From positions 124,001 through 188,000 of the forward strand of contig JANRKB010000003.1 in assembly GCA_033763695.1 (NCBI GenBank): a stretch of 64,000 bases of DNA. Reading direction: 5' to 3'. The position numbers and the translations under genes are program-made. The notes below the pieces were generated by a model that worked only from the letters and a program-made list of their open reading frames with translations, did not search any database and had not been told where the DNA came from. Shown piece after piece: positions 17,946-26,509 of this stretch; the first letter of the stretch is position 1; each line of letters starts with the position of its first letter. The DNA is from JANRKB01 sp033763695. GTDB taxonomy: Bacteria > Planctomycetota > Phycisphaerae > Phycisphaerales > UBA1924.

Positions 17946-18308
17946 ATGTCGAAAGATGACGCCAAATCCACGCGGCTCGGGCGCGAGGCCGCCAGCATCG
18001 CCGAGATGGTCGAGAGCATCATCGGATGCAAGTGGTCGCTCCACGTGCTCGCGCAGATCCGGCGCGGCGTCAATCGTCCGGGCGCAATCGAACGCTCTGC
18101 CGAGGGGCTGAGCGCCAAAGTCCTCGGCGAGCGACTCGACAAACTCGTCCGATTCGGCATCGCCGAACGCAAGGCATTTCCTGAGGTCCCGCCGCGTGTC
18201 GAGTATCACCTCACGCCGCTGGGGCAGCGCTTTGTCGCGATCGTTGATCAGGTCGAAGCCGTCCAGCGCGAGATTGATGACGAGCGACGCAAGCGAGGCC
18301 CTGTTTGA
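17946..18308 (+). CDS. HxlR-family winged-helix transcriptional regulator
   Basis: 120 aa. The HxlR pattern is clear: VESIIGCKWSLHVLAQIRRGVNRPGAIER, then LSAKVLGERLDKLVRFGIAERK and VEYHLTPLGQRF (wing and end of HTH). Members sense redox or electrophile stress, often through a cysteine near the N-terminus; Cys in IGCKWS may be that residue. The start at MSKDDAKS places the DNA-binding domain normally; a longer frame from 17781 would extend into the operator. It is divergent from the CPVC redox protein. Confidence 0.88.
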   Translation: MSKDDAKSTRLGREAASIAEMVESIIGCKWSLHVLAQIRRGVNRPGAIERSAEGLSAKVLGERLDKLVRFGIAERKAFPEVPPRVEYHLTPLGQRFVAIVDQVEAVQREIDDERRKRGPV

Positions 18309-18347
18309 GCCGCCCGACCGCCACTGCCGACGGTATAGTGTGCGCGC

Positions 18348-20315
18348 ATGGCTGACGTTCCCGGCAACCCTTCCCTGCTCATGAATGACCCTGAAGACGC
18401 GGGCGGCCGCTCGCCCGCGGGCGCGACGCTCTTTGAGGTCGCATGGGAGGTGTGCAATCAGGTCGGCGGCATCTATCAGGTGATCCGCTCCAAGATCCCG
18501 CTCATGAACGAGCGATGGGGTGATCGCTACTACGCCGTCGGTCCGTATGTGGAGTCGAAGGCGAACCTCGAGTTCGAAGCGACGCGTCCCACCGGCTGGA
18601 TCGGGCGTGCGCTGGCCGCGATGGAAGCCCAAGGCCTCAAGGTGCATCACGGACGATGGCTGGTGCCCGGCCGTCCGCGAGCCCTGCTGCTGGAGACCTG
18701 GCTGCCGCAGCACAAGCTCGCCGAAGTGAAGTATCAGATGTGGGCCGACCACGGGATCGAGTTTCCCGGCGGCGACATGCTGGTCGACGGTGTCGTCAGT
18801 TTCTCGCACGGCCTGTTCAAGCTCTTTGAAGCACTCTGCGATCAGCGTTGGAGCGGACCGGGCACTGGCGCGGTCACGGGCGGCGCGAGCGGCGCCGGCT
18901 CAGCGTCGCCAAGGCCGGGTCTGCGCACCAGCCCGCGCATCATCCTCGCTCACTTCCACGAGTGGATGGGCGGCCTGTGCATTCCCAACATCCGGCGCGC
19001 CAACCTGCCCGTGGCCAGCGTCTTCACGACGCACGCCACGCTGCTTGGTCGCTATCTCGCTTCCGCTGACGAGCACTTCTACGACCGCCTCAATCGCTAC
19101 GACCACGCACGTGAGGCGCAGAAGTTCAACATCGCCACGCAGCACAACGTCGAGCGTGCCTGCGCCCACGGCTGCCACGTCTTCACCACCGTCTCGTCGA
19201 TCACCGCCGAAGAGTGCTCTTCGCTGCTCGGACGCCCGATCGACGTCGTGCTCCCCAACGGCCTTTCCGTCTCACGTTACAACGCCGGGCACGAGCAGCA
19301 GACGATGCACGGCAAGTACAAGAACGAGATCCACAAGTTTGTGATGGGGCACTTCTTCCCCAGCTACTCGTTCGATCTCGACAAGACGCTGTACATGTAC
19401 ACGTCGGGACGCTTCGAGCCACGCAACAAGGGCTTTGACCTGTGCCTGGAGACAATGGCCCGTCTCAACGCCGAGATGAAGGCGAACAAGATCGACAAGA
19501 CGATCGTGTTCTTCATCGTGAGCAGTCGCCCGACGCGCAGCCTCAATCCGCTCGCGCTCGAGAAGCACGGCGTGCTCAACGAACTCAACGACGTCTGCAA
19601 GCACATCACCGACGGCGTCGCCGAGCGGCTCTTCAAGCGTGCCGCCGCGGGCGAGAAGCTCCGACTCGACGATCTGATCGAGGAATACTGGATGCTGCGC
19701 TACCGCCGCACGCAGCAGGCCCTCAAACAGCCGTGCCTGCCGATGGTCGTGACGCACATCCTGCAAGACGACTCGGATGACCCCGTCCTGAACCAGATGC
19801 GATACCTCGGGCTCATCAATCGCCAGGAAGACCCGGTGAAGGTGGTCTATCACCCCGAGTTCATCAATCCCGCGAATCCGCTGTGGGGCATCGAGTACGA
19901 CCAGTTCGTGCGCGGCTGTCACCTCGGCCTCTTCCCCAGCGCGTACGAGCCGTGGGGCTACACGCCGCTCGAATCGATTGCAATGGGTGTGCCCGCGATC
20001 ACCAGCGATCTCGCCGGCTTCGGGCGTTATGTCGCCGAGACGATGCCCGACCACGATGAATGGGGCCTTACCGTTCTCCGTCGCCGCGGCCGCTCGTTTG
20101 GCGATGCCGCATCCGATCTCACGCAGCGTCTGCTGCGATTCTGCAAGCTCGAACGCCGCGAACGTATCGCGATGCGCAACGAAGTCGATCGCCACTCGTG
20201 GGATTTCGATTGGGAACGCCTCGGCCCGGCCTATCACACGGCACACGATCTCGCCGTCGAACGCTTCTTCCTCGATGAGCGCATCGTGAACCTGACCGGG
20301 ATCGGCGTGGAATGA
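18348..20315 (+). CDS. Glycogen synthase, GT3-like
   Basis: 655 aa glycosyltransferase that adds glucose from a nucleotide-sugar to glycogen. It begins with LFEVAWEVCNQVGGIYQVIRS, the donor-binding loop of the eukaryotic-type GT3 family and unlike bacterial GT5 GlgA. The C-terminal half carries FPSAYEPWGYTPLESIAMG with the E-x7-E pair (about residues 534 and 542). The middle contains IATQHNVERACAHGCHVFTTVS. A disordered Gly/Ala insert lies near 167-185. Its stop overlaps the start of rnhA by four bases, so both are co-translated. Confidence 0.88.
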   Translation: MADVPGNPSLLMNDPEDAGGRSPAGATLFEVAWEVCNQVGGIYQVIRSKIPLMNERWGDRYYAVGPYVESKANLEFEATRPTGWIGRALAAMEAQGLKVHHGRWLVPGRPRALLLETWLPQHKLAEVKYQMWADHGIEFPGGDMLVDGVVSFSHGLFKLFEALCDQRWSGPGTGAVTGGASGAGSASPRPGLRTSPRIILAHFHEWMGGLCIPNIRRANLPVASVFTTHATLLGRYLASADEHFYDRLNRYDHAREAQKFNIATQHNVERACAHGCHVFTTVSSITAEECSSLLGRPIDVVLPNGLSVSRYNAGHEQQTMHGKYKNEIHKFVMGHFFPSYSFDLDKTLYMYTSGRFEPRNKGFDLCLETMARLNAEMKANKIDKTIVFFIVSSRPTRSLNPLALEKHGVLNELNDVCKHITDGVAERLFKRAAAGEKLRLDDLIEEYWMLRYRRTQQALKQPCLPMVVTHILQDDSDDPVLNQMRYLGLINRQEDPVKVVYHPEFINPANPLWGIEYDQFVRGCHLGLFPSAYEPWGYTPLESIAMGVPAITSDLAGFGRYVAETMPDHDEWGLTVLRRRGRSFGDAASDLTQRLLRFCKLERRERIAMRNEVDRHSWDFDWERLGPAYHTAHDLAVERFFLDERIVNLTGIGVE

Positions 20316-20803
20316 CCGCGGCCAAGCCCGACAAGCCCGCCGACAAACCACACGCCAAGCCGCACGTCGAGCTCTTCACCGACGGCGCGTGTTCAGGCAA
20401 CCCCGGCCCCGGCGGCTGGGCATACATCCTCAAGCACCCCGCCAGCGGCTCGGCCCGCGAAGAAGCCGGCGCCGAGCGAGAGACCACCAACAACCGCATG
20501 GAACTCATGGCCGTGATCCGCGGCCTGGGCGCACTCAAGTCATCCTCGTTCGTCGATCTCTACTCCGACAGCCAGTACGTGCTCAACGGCCTCAAGGAAT
20601 GGATGGACAGTTGGAAACGCCGCGGCTGGAAGACCGCGGACAAGAAGCCCGTCAAGAACCAGGACCTCTGGGAAACGCTCGACGAGCTGCGGCAGCGCCA
20701 CGAACTCCGCTTCCACTGGATACGCGGCCACAACGAGCACCCTGAAAACGAACGCTGCGATCAGCTCGCCGTGCAGGCCAGAGAAGCGATCGTGAAGACG
20801 TGA
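20312..20803 (+). CDS. rnhA: Ribonuclease HI
   Basis: Cuts RNA in RNA-DNA hybrids. Catalytic carboxylates are in ELFTDGACSGNPGPGGWAY, TTNNRMELMAV and VDLYSDSQYVLNGL, and the last is in RGHNEHPENERCDQLA. The 163 aa include an N-terminal Lys/Pro-rich extension of about 12 residues. It overlaps the glycogen synthase stop with ATGA, an unusual partner whose meaning is unclear. Confidence 0.94.
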   Translation: MTAAKPDKPADKPHAKPHVELFTDGACSGNPGPGGWAYILKHPASGSAREEAGAERETTNNRMELMAVIRGLGALKSSSFVDLYSDSQYVLNGLKEWMDSWKRRGWKTADKKPVKNQDLWETLDELRQRHELRFHWIRGHNEHPENERCDQLAVQAREAIVKT

Positions 20804-20908
20804 TCTGGCCGCGGGCATCCGCCAGTGACTGCCCGATCGAACTCGACGCCGCGCTCAGATCGGCAGCTTGTTCCTATTAGTTCGCTCGCCAAAACGCGCC
20901 GGACTCGG

Positions 20909-20935
20909 TTGAAGTCCATAGCGAGATTCTATAAC
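20909..20935 (+). promoter_or_regulatory. Possible sigma70-type promoter
   Basis: TTGAAG (20909-20914), a 15-base spacer and TATAAC (20930-20935) lie about 110 bases before the deaminase gene in an otherwise gene-free 243-base gap. The -10 is a five-of-six match. The spacer is shorter than ideal. Confidence 0.4.
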
Positions 20936-21046
20936 CTCCACACAGAGTCACCCGATTCCTCGCGTGTGAGCGTGGTTCTGCACGCCGCACGCCGGTCGAT
21001 GGACCACGACTGATAGAACAACGACTCTGAAATCAAGGAAGCGCTC

Positions 21047-23092
21047 ATGAGCCACGCCGCCAACCATGCCGCCAGTCCTTCCGCCCCCGCCCCCGGAACT
21101 GAAACGCACACGCCCGTGCCGGGCACAGGTGGCTTAGAGCGCATCCCGGTGACGGTCTATCCGAGCAGTTCGCTCGCCAGCAAGGCCGTGGCTCATGAGA
21201 TCGCGGACCTCATCCGCGAGCGGGCCAAGGCCGGCAAGAAGGTGGTGCTCGGGCTTGCGACCGGCTCGACGCCGCAGGCGATCTATGACGAACTCGTCCG
21301 CCTGCACAAGCAGGAAGGCCTCTCGTTCAAGAACGTGATCTCGTTCAACCTGGACGAATACTGGCCGATGTCGCCCGACAGCCTGCAGAGCTACCGCCGC
21401 TTCATGCGCGAGTATCTGTTTGATCACATCGACATCGACCCCAAGAACGCGCACGTGCCCGACGGCACCATCGCCAAAGAGTCCATCGGCAAGTACTGCG
21501 AGGACTACGAGCGTGCCATCCGCGAAGCGGGCGGCATCGACATCCAACTCCTGGGCATCGGCCGCACCGGTCACGTCGGTTTCAATGAGCCCGGCTCGGC
21601 CCGCGACTCGCGCACGCGTCTCATCACGCTCGATCGCGTGACGCGCATGGACGCGGCGAGCGACTTCTTCGGCGAGCGCCACGTGCCGCGCAAGGCGATC
21701 ACCATGGGCGTGGGCTCGATCCTCGACGCCAAGAAGGTCATCCTGCTCGCGTTCGGCGAGCACAAGGCGCCGGTGATCAAGCGTGCCGTCGAAGGCGAGA
21801 TCACGACCAGCGTCGCCGCGTCGTTCCTGCAGCAGCACAAGAACGCCAAGATCGTGCTTGATCCGGCGTCGGCGGCGGAACTCACGCGCTTCAAGACGCC
21901 GTGGCTCCTCGGACACATCGAAGACTTTGGCCGCACGTGGGACGACAAGACCACCAAGAAGGCCGTCATTTGGCTCGCGAGCACGCTGCAGAAGCCGATC
22001 CTGAAACTCACCGACGAGGACTACAACGAGCACGGCCTGCAGGACATGCTCGCGGCCCGCGGCGGCGCGTATGAACTCAACATCGAAGTCTTCCGCGCTC
22101 TCCAGAACACCATCACCGGCTGGCCCGGCGGCAAGCCCAACCAAGGCCCCAAGCCCGAGCGCGGCGGCAACATCAACGTCCCCGGCCACGAGATCTTCCC
22201 CAAGCGCGTCGTCCTCTTCAGCCCCCACCCCGACGACGACGTGATCAGCATGGGCGGCACGTTCATCCGCCTGTGCGACCAGGGCCACGACGTTCACGTC
22301 GCGTATCAGACCAGCGGCAACATCGCCGTGTGGGACGAGACCGCGCTGCGCCACGCCGACTTCGTCAATGAGTTCGTGCAGGCGTTCAAGGATCGCTTCA
22401 AGGACGGTGCACAGGTCGCCGACACCATCGAACAGAGCGTCGAGAACTTCGTGAAGGTCAAGGTCGCGGGCATGCCCGACAGCCCGGAACTGCAGAAGAT
22501 CAAGACCCTCATCCGCCGCACCGAGGCACGGGCCGGCGCACGCTACAGCGGCGTGAAGGCGGATCGCATCCACTTCCTTGACCTACCGTTCTATGAGACG
22601 GGGCGCGTGAAGAAGAAGCCGATCGGTGAGGAAGACATCCGCATCACGATGGAACTGCTGGAGAAGGTGCAGCCGCACCAGATCTATGCCGCGGGCGATC
22701 TCTCCGACCCGCACGGCACGCATCGCGTGTGCTTGTCGGTGATCACCACGGCGCTGCATCGTCTGAAGGATCGCGCGTGGATGAAGGACTGCACCGTGTG
22801 GCTCTATCGCGGCGCGTGGCAGGAATGGGGCGCGGAAGAAGTCGAGATGGCTGTGCCACTCAGCCCCGACGAAGTGATGCGCAAGCGCTACGCGATCTTC
22901 AAGCACGAGAGCCAGAAGGACAGCGCGCTGTTCCCGGGCCCGAACGATCATCGCGAGTTCTGGCAGCGGGCCGAGGATCGCAATCGCAACACCGCCAAGC
23001 TGTACGACAAGCTCGGCTTGGCGGAGTACGAGGCGATCGAAGGCTTCGTGCGCTGGAAGCCGAGCCTGGCGGACGGAAGTGTGGAGGGGTGA
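21047..23092 (+). CDS. Glucosamine-6-phosphate deaminase fused to a PIG-L/LmbE-type deacetylase
   Basis: 681 aa. Residues about 25-290 are a NagB-type isomerase/deaminase: GLATGSTPQAIYDEL, SFNLDEYWPM and GIGRTGHVGFNEPGS. Residues about 385-610 are a zinc-dependent LmbE/PIG-L deacetylase with SPHPDDDVISMGGT and DPHGTHRV. Together they could deacetylate an N-acetylglucosamine compound and convert glucosamine-6-P to fructose-6-P. In E. coli NagB the motif before the catalytic His is D-G-H; here it is T-G-H, which I believe is usual for this fused subgroup. A good AAGGAAG lies before the start. Confidence 0.87.
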   Translation: MSHAANHAASPSAPAPGTETHTPVPGTGGLERIPVTVYPSSSLASKAVAHEIADLIRERAKAGKKVVLGLATGSTPQAIYDELVRLHKQEGLSFKNVISFNLDEYWPMSPDSLQSYRRFMREYLFDHIDIDPKNAHVPDGTIAKESIGKYCEDYERAIREAGGIDIQLLGIGRTGHVGFNEPGSARDSRTRLITLDRVTRMDAASDFFGERHVPRKAITMGVGSILDAKKVILLAFGEHKAPVIKRAVEGEITTSVAASFLQQHKNAKIVLDPASAAELTRFKTPWLLGHIEDFGRTWDDKTTKKAVIWLASTLQKPILKLTDEDYNEHGLQDMLAARGGAYELNIEVFRALQNTITGWPGGKPNQGPKPERGGNINVPGHEIFPKRVVLFSPHPDDDVISMGGTFIRLCDQGHDVHVAYQTSGNIAVWDETALRHADFVNEFVQAFKDRFKDGAQVADTIEQSVENFVKVKVAGMPDSPELQKIKTLIRRTEARAGARYSGVKADRIHFLDLPFYETGRVKKKPIGEEDIRITMELLEKVQPHQIYAAGDLSDPHGTHRVCLSVITTALHRLKDRAWMKDCTVWLYRGAWQEWGAEEVEMAVPLSPDEVMRKRYAIFKHESQKDSALFPGPNDHREFWQRAEDRNRNTAKLYDKLGLAEYEAIEGFVRWKPSLADGSVEG

Positions 23093-23128
23093 AAGGCGAA
23101 GGCCGCGCTTTGGTGCCTCAGCATTGAA

Positions 23129-23201
23129 GACATGGAGACATCAGACATGGAGACATGAGAGGGTCTCGTGTCTGATGTCTGATGTCTGATGTCTGATGTC
23201 T
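23129..23201. repeat. Direct and inverted short repeats able to form a hairpin
   Basis: GACATGGAGACAT occurs twice (23129-23141, 23144-23156). It is followed by four tandem TGTCTGA units (23169-23196) plus a partial fifth. The AGACATCAGACAT part is complementary to the ATGTCTGATGTCT units, so the RNA can fold back. The array fills the spacer before the sugar isomerase gene. Confidence 0.8.
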
Positions 23202-23279
23202 CGTCCACTCGCATCTCCGCCCGCATATCGTTTTCTCCCTCGTCGCATGGCGCGGCGGGCCGTCGGAGGTTCGTGACCG

Positions 23280-24146
23280 ATGTCGATGCTCAAACGACTT
23301 GGGGTGTGCTCGTGGTCGCTTCAGGCGCAGTCGCCCGCGGATCTCGCACTGCGGATCCGCAACGTCGGCGTCTCGCTTGTGCAGATCCATCTTGATCCGG
23401 TCCGCGAAGGCGGCGTGTGGCGTGCCGACCAGACCGTCGGTCGCCTCAAGGACAAGGGCATTCGCATCGCCTCGGGCATGATGAGCACCAAGGGCGAGGA
23501 CTACTCGACGCTTGAGTCCATCGCCAAGACCGGTGGCATCCGACCCGATGAGACGTGGGCCGACAACCTGCGCGCCGCTGAGGGCAATGCGATCATGGCG
23601 GCCCGCATGGGTTTGCCTCTCGTCACGTTCCACGCGGGATTCCTGCCGCACGAAGAGGGCAACGCGGAACGCATCAAGATGGTTGAGCGTCTGCGCAACC
23701 TCGCGGAGATCTTCGCCGCACGCAATGTGCGCGTCGGTCTTGAGACGGGGCAGGAAAGTGCCGCGACGCTGCTGCGTGTGCTCAACGAGGTCAATGCGAC
23801 GCTGCCCGCCCGTGCACAGATCGGCGTGAACTTCGATCCGGCGAACATGATTCTCTACGGCATGGGCGATCCGCTCGAAGCTCTGCGCGTGCTCTCGGGA
23901 TACATCCTCCAAGTCCACATGAAGGACGCGGTGCCCACCAAGACCAAGGGCACCTGGGGTGAGGAAATGCCCGCGGGCAAGGGCGCGGTGCCGTGGAAAG
24001 AGTTCCTGGCCGCCGTCGAGCGTTACGCCCCCGATGTGGATGTGATGATCGAGCGTGAGTCGGGCGACGCACGCGTCGCGGACGCCGCCGCGGCTCGCGC
24101 CATCGTTGCTGAGTACAGCGGCGTGCCGGTTGGAGCGGGCGTGTGA
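23280..24146 (+). CDS. Sugar phosphate isomerase/epimerase family TIM-barrel protein
   Basis: 288 aa of the xylose-isomerase-like/AP endonuclease 2 superfamily. It begins LGVCSWSLQAQSPADLA and shows LVTFHAGFLP, VGLETGQESAATLL, VNFDPANMILYG and LQVHMKDAVP, the strand ends that carry His/Glu/Asp metal ligands. It probably isomerises or epimerises a sugar or inositol derivative. Its stop overlaps the next gene's GTG, and two dehydrogenase-like genes follow. That is a common sugar-catabolism cassette. The substrate is not determinable. Confidence 0.85.
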   Translation: MSMLKRLGVCSWSLQAQSPADLALRIRNVGVSLVQIHLDPVREGGVWRADQTVGRLKDKGIRIASGMMSTKGEDYSTLESIAKTGGIRPDETWADNLRAAEGNAIMAARMGLPLVTFHAGFLPHEEGNAERIKMVERLRNLAEIFAARNVRVGLETGQESAATLLRVLNEVNATLPARAQIGVNFDPANMILYGMGDPLEALRVLSGYILQVHMKDAVPTKTKGTWGEEMPAGKGAVPWKEFLAAVERYAPDVDVMIERESGDARVADAAAARAIVAEYSGVPVGAGV

Positions 24147-25168
24147 TTGATCGCCCCGAGAAACTCCGCGTCGGTGTCATCGGTCTGGGCTTCATGGGCC
24201 GCACGCATCTGACCGCATATGCCAATCAAGGCGCGGAGATCGTCGCCGTCGCCGATGCGCGGATCAACGAGATCCTCAGCGGCCAGAGCAGCGGCGGCAA
24301 TCTGAACACGGGCGCTGACGCATTCCCGATTCGCGCGGGTTCGTTCTCGCCCTACACCAGCCCCGGGCAAGTCTTCGCCGATCCACGCGTCGAAGCGGTG
24401 AGCATCTGCACACCGACCGACACGCACGTCACGCTCGCGAGCGAAGCACTCGCCGCGGGCAAGCATGTGTTGCTCGAGAAGCCCGTCGCGATCTCGTCGG
24501 ATGCGGTGCTCTCGCTCGTCGGCAAGGCCAAGCTGCATCGCAAGGTCTGCATGCCGGCAATGTGCATGCGTTTCTGGCCCGGCTGGACGTGGCTGCGCCA
24601 GACGATCCTCGGCGGGCACTACGGCGCACTCCGCGGCGTCACCTTCCAGCGTCTCGCCTCGCCGCCCTCATGGAACGCGGACTTCTACAAGAACGCGGCC
24701 AAGACCGGCGGCGCACTTTTCGACCTGCACATCCACGACGCGGACATCGTCTATTGGCTCTTCGGCATGCCGCGCGGCGTGCACAGCTCCGGCACCATCG
24801 ATCACGTCACGACGCTGTACGAGTACGACGGCGGCGTCCGCGTAACGGCCGAGGGCGGCTGGGATCATGCACCCGGCTTCCCGTTCCGCATGCGCTACAC
24901 CGCCGTGTTTGAGCAGGCGACCGCCGACTTTGACATCGGCCGCGAGCATCCGCTCATGGTCACCGAAGACGGCCAGTTCAAGCATGTCGATCTGCCTGGC
25001 GGTACCGGCTACGACGGCGAGATCGCGCACTTCCTCGCACTCGTGCGTGCCGCCAAAGACGGCAAGCACCTCAAACCCATCGCCACCATCGACGACGCGC
25101 TCGCCGTCACACGACTGCTCGAGGCCGAACGTGCGAGCCTCGAATCACAAACGCCTGTTCTGTTGTAA
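24143..25168 (+). CDS. Gfo/Idh/MocA family oxidoreductase
   Basis: 341 aa NAD(P)-dependent dehydrogenase of sugars or inositols. The Rossmann start VGVIGLGFMGRTHLTAY is followed by VSICTPTDTHV and the hallmark EKP in LLEKPVAIS. GGALFDLHIHDADIVYWLFG contains the catalytic-site D/H region. The GTG start overlaps the upstream isomerase stop. It sits in a three-gene run with another family member, suggesting sequential steps on one sugar. Confidence 0.88.
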   Translation: MIDRPEKLRVGVIGLGFMGRTHLTAYANQGAEIVAVADARINEILSGQSSGGNLNTGADAFPIRAGSFSPYTSPGQVFADPRVEAVSICTPTDTHVTLASEALAAGKHVLLEKPVAISSDAVLSLVGKAKLHRKVCMPAMCMRFWPGWTWLRQTILGGHYGALRGVTFQRLASPPSWNADFYKNAAKTGGALFDLHIHDADIVYWLFGMPRGVHSSGTIDHVTTLYEYDGGVRVTAEGGWDHAPGFPFRMRYTAVFEQATADFDIGREHPLMVTEDGQFKHVDLPGGTGYDGEIAHFLALVRAAKDGKHLKPIATIDDALAVTRLLEAERASLESQTPVLL

Positions 25169-25218
25169 TCAGCTGCTCTCTTCGGCCCCGTTGGGCCGGT
25201 TCGTAAAGGAATGGTTCC

Positions 25219-26196
25219 ATGAAACTCGGCATCATCGGCATCGACTCTTCGCACACCCCGGTCTTCACCAAAGCCATTGCCGCTTTGAACAAGGAAGGCA
25301 AGACCAAGTGCCTTGTCACGCATTTCTGGGATCCGGGCAAGCACGAGTGGCAGCACCCGGCCGGGCCCGAGCAGTCGGCCAGGGACGTGGCGAAGTGGCG
25401 CGAGGACACCATCGCCGCCGGCGCGACGCAGGTGAAGAGCCTCGATGAGCTGCTCAAGAACGTCGAAGGCGTCTTGGTGCTGAACATCAACGGGCACCGC
25501 CACCTCGAACTCGCGATCGGACCGATCGCCAAGGGCATGCCGACGTACATCGACAAGCCGCTGACCTGCTCGCTCGATCAGGCCCGTGCGCTGCTCGCGA
25601 TGACGCGTCAGTACAACGCACGCTGCTACTCCGCCTCGTCGCTCCGCTTCATCACCGAGATCCCCAAGCTCGACAAGGAGAAGCTCGGCGACATCGTTGC
25701 CATCGACGCCTTCGGCAACGGCGAAGTGCTCGACATGATGCCCGACCTCTGGCACTACGGCTGTCACTCCATCGAGATGGTCGACGCCATCTTCAAGTGG
25801 TCGGGCCAGGGCGCCGGTGTGAAGCGCGTCTCGGCCGTCAAGAGCCGCAGCCCCTTCACCAAGGGCAAGGCCACCGAGCCGGGCAACGAGGCGACCAGTG
25901 GTTACCACCTGCTCGACATGGAGTATCGCGACGGCCGAATCGCCCGCATCCGCTGCGATCGCAACGGCTCGTGGGCATTCGGCGCCACCGTCCACGGCAC
26001 CAAGGGCGTGCAGCAGTTCGTCGTCGACTTCGCGCCGGTCTACGGCCATCTCGTCGCCGGCATGGTCAAGTTCTTTGAAGGCGGCGAGGCCCCCGTCAGC
26101 CTGCGCGACATCGTCGAGAACGTTGCGTGCATGGAAGCCGGCAATCGCTCCATCGCCAGCGGCGGCGAATGGCAAGAGATCCCTGTTATCGAGTAA
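25219..26196 (+). CDS. Gfo/Idh/MocA-like oxidoreductase, variant nucleotide motif
   Basis: 325 aa. It starts KLGIIGIDSSHTPVFTKAI, so the glycine-rich loop reads GIDSSHT instead of GxGxxG. IDKPLTCSLDQA takes the place of the EKP motif. The body includes LWHYGCHSIEMVDAIF and DMEYRDGRIARI, typical of the C-terminal domain. GGAATGGTTCC is just upstream of the start. It follows the isomerase and first oxidoreductase and ends before a strong terminator, closing the cassette. The altered loop may change cofactor use. Confidence 0.82.
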   Translation: MKLGIIGIDSSHTPVFTKAIAALNKEGKTKCLVTHFWDPGKHEWQHPAGPEQSARDVAKWREDTIAAGATQVKSLDELLKNVEGVLVLNINGHRHLELAIGPIAKGMPTYIDKPLTCSLDQARALLAMTRQYNARCYSASSLRFITEIPKLDKEKLGDIVAIDAFGNGEVLDMMPDLWHYGCHSIEMVDAIFKWSGQGAGVKRVSAVKSRSPFTKGKATEPGNEATSGYHLLDMEYRDGRIARIRCDRNGSWAFGATVHGTKGVQQFVVDFAPVYGHLVAGMVKFFEGGEAPVSLRDIVENVACMEAGNRSIASGGEWQEIPVIE

Positions 26197-26253
26197 GCCG
26201 CGCGAGCGTGTTCAGACACGCCCATCGACGTGAAAGACTGAAAGACTTTGCAA

Positions 26254-26281
26254 GCGATCGGCCCTCCGGCCGGTCGCTTTT
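26254..26281 (+). terminator. Intrinsic terminator
   Basis: GCGATCGGCC (26254-26263) pairs with GGCCGGTCGC (26268-26277) over ten base pairs with one G-T pair and a CTCC loop, directly followed by TTTTC. It lies 57 bases after the oxidoreductase stop. Confidence 0.88.
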
Positions 26282-26394
26282 CATTTGCACGCCCGGCAGC
26301 GGAGCGGGACCCGTGGGAGCCGGATATTTCAGAATAAATGGTCCAAATACACACCTTTTCGTATTGTGTACGGCACGTTTTGCTTGATTGAGTC

Positions 26395-26423
26395 TTGACG
26401 CGAGGGCCAAATTTCAGGACACT
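26395..26423 (+). promoter_or_regulatory. Possible promoter in an AT-rich spacer
   Basis: TTGACG (26395-26400), a 17-base spacer and GACACT (26418-26423) follow an unusually AT-rich stretch (26324-26395) in a 313-base gap after the terminator. The -35 is five of six, but the -10 is weak. It would serve the phosphodiester glycosidase gene. Confidence 0.35.
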
Positions 26424-26509
26424 AGCGATGGCTGGTGCTTATAGAACTCGGTGCTTCCAGCCGTCGCTTTCCGCGCGACGCACCGACGGGATGAGGGACG
26501 TTTCAGAAG

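Noticed and set aside
21134..22573. A 479-codon minus-strand frame opposite the deaminase fusion
   Set aside because: Shadow of the plus-strand gene, which carries clear catalytic motifs.
23129..23201. CRISPR array
   Set aside because: Units are 7 and 13 bases without spacers of 25-40 bases and there are no cas genes.
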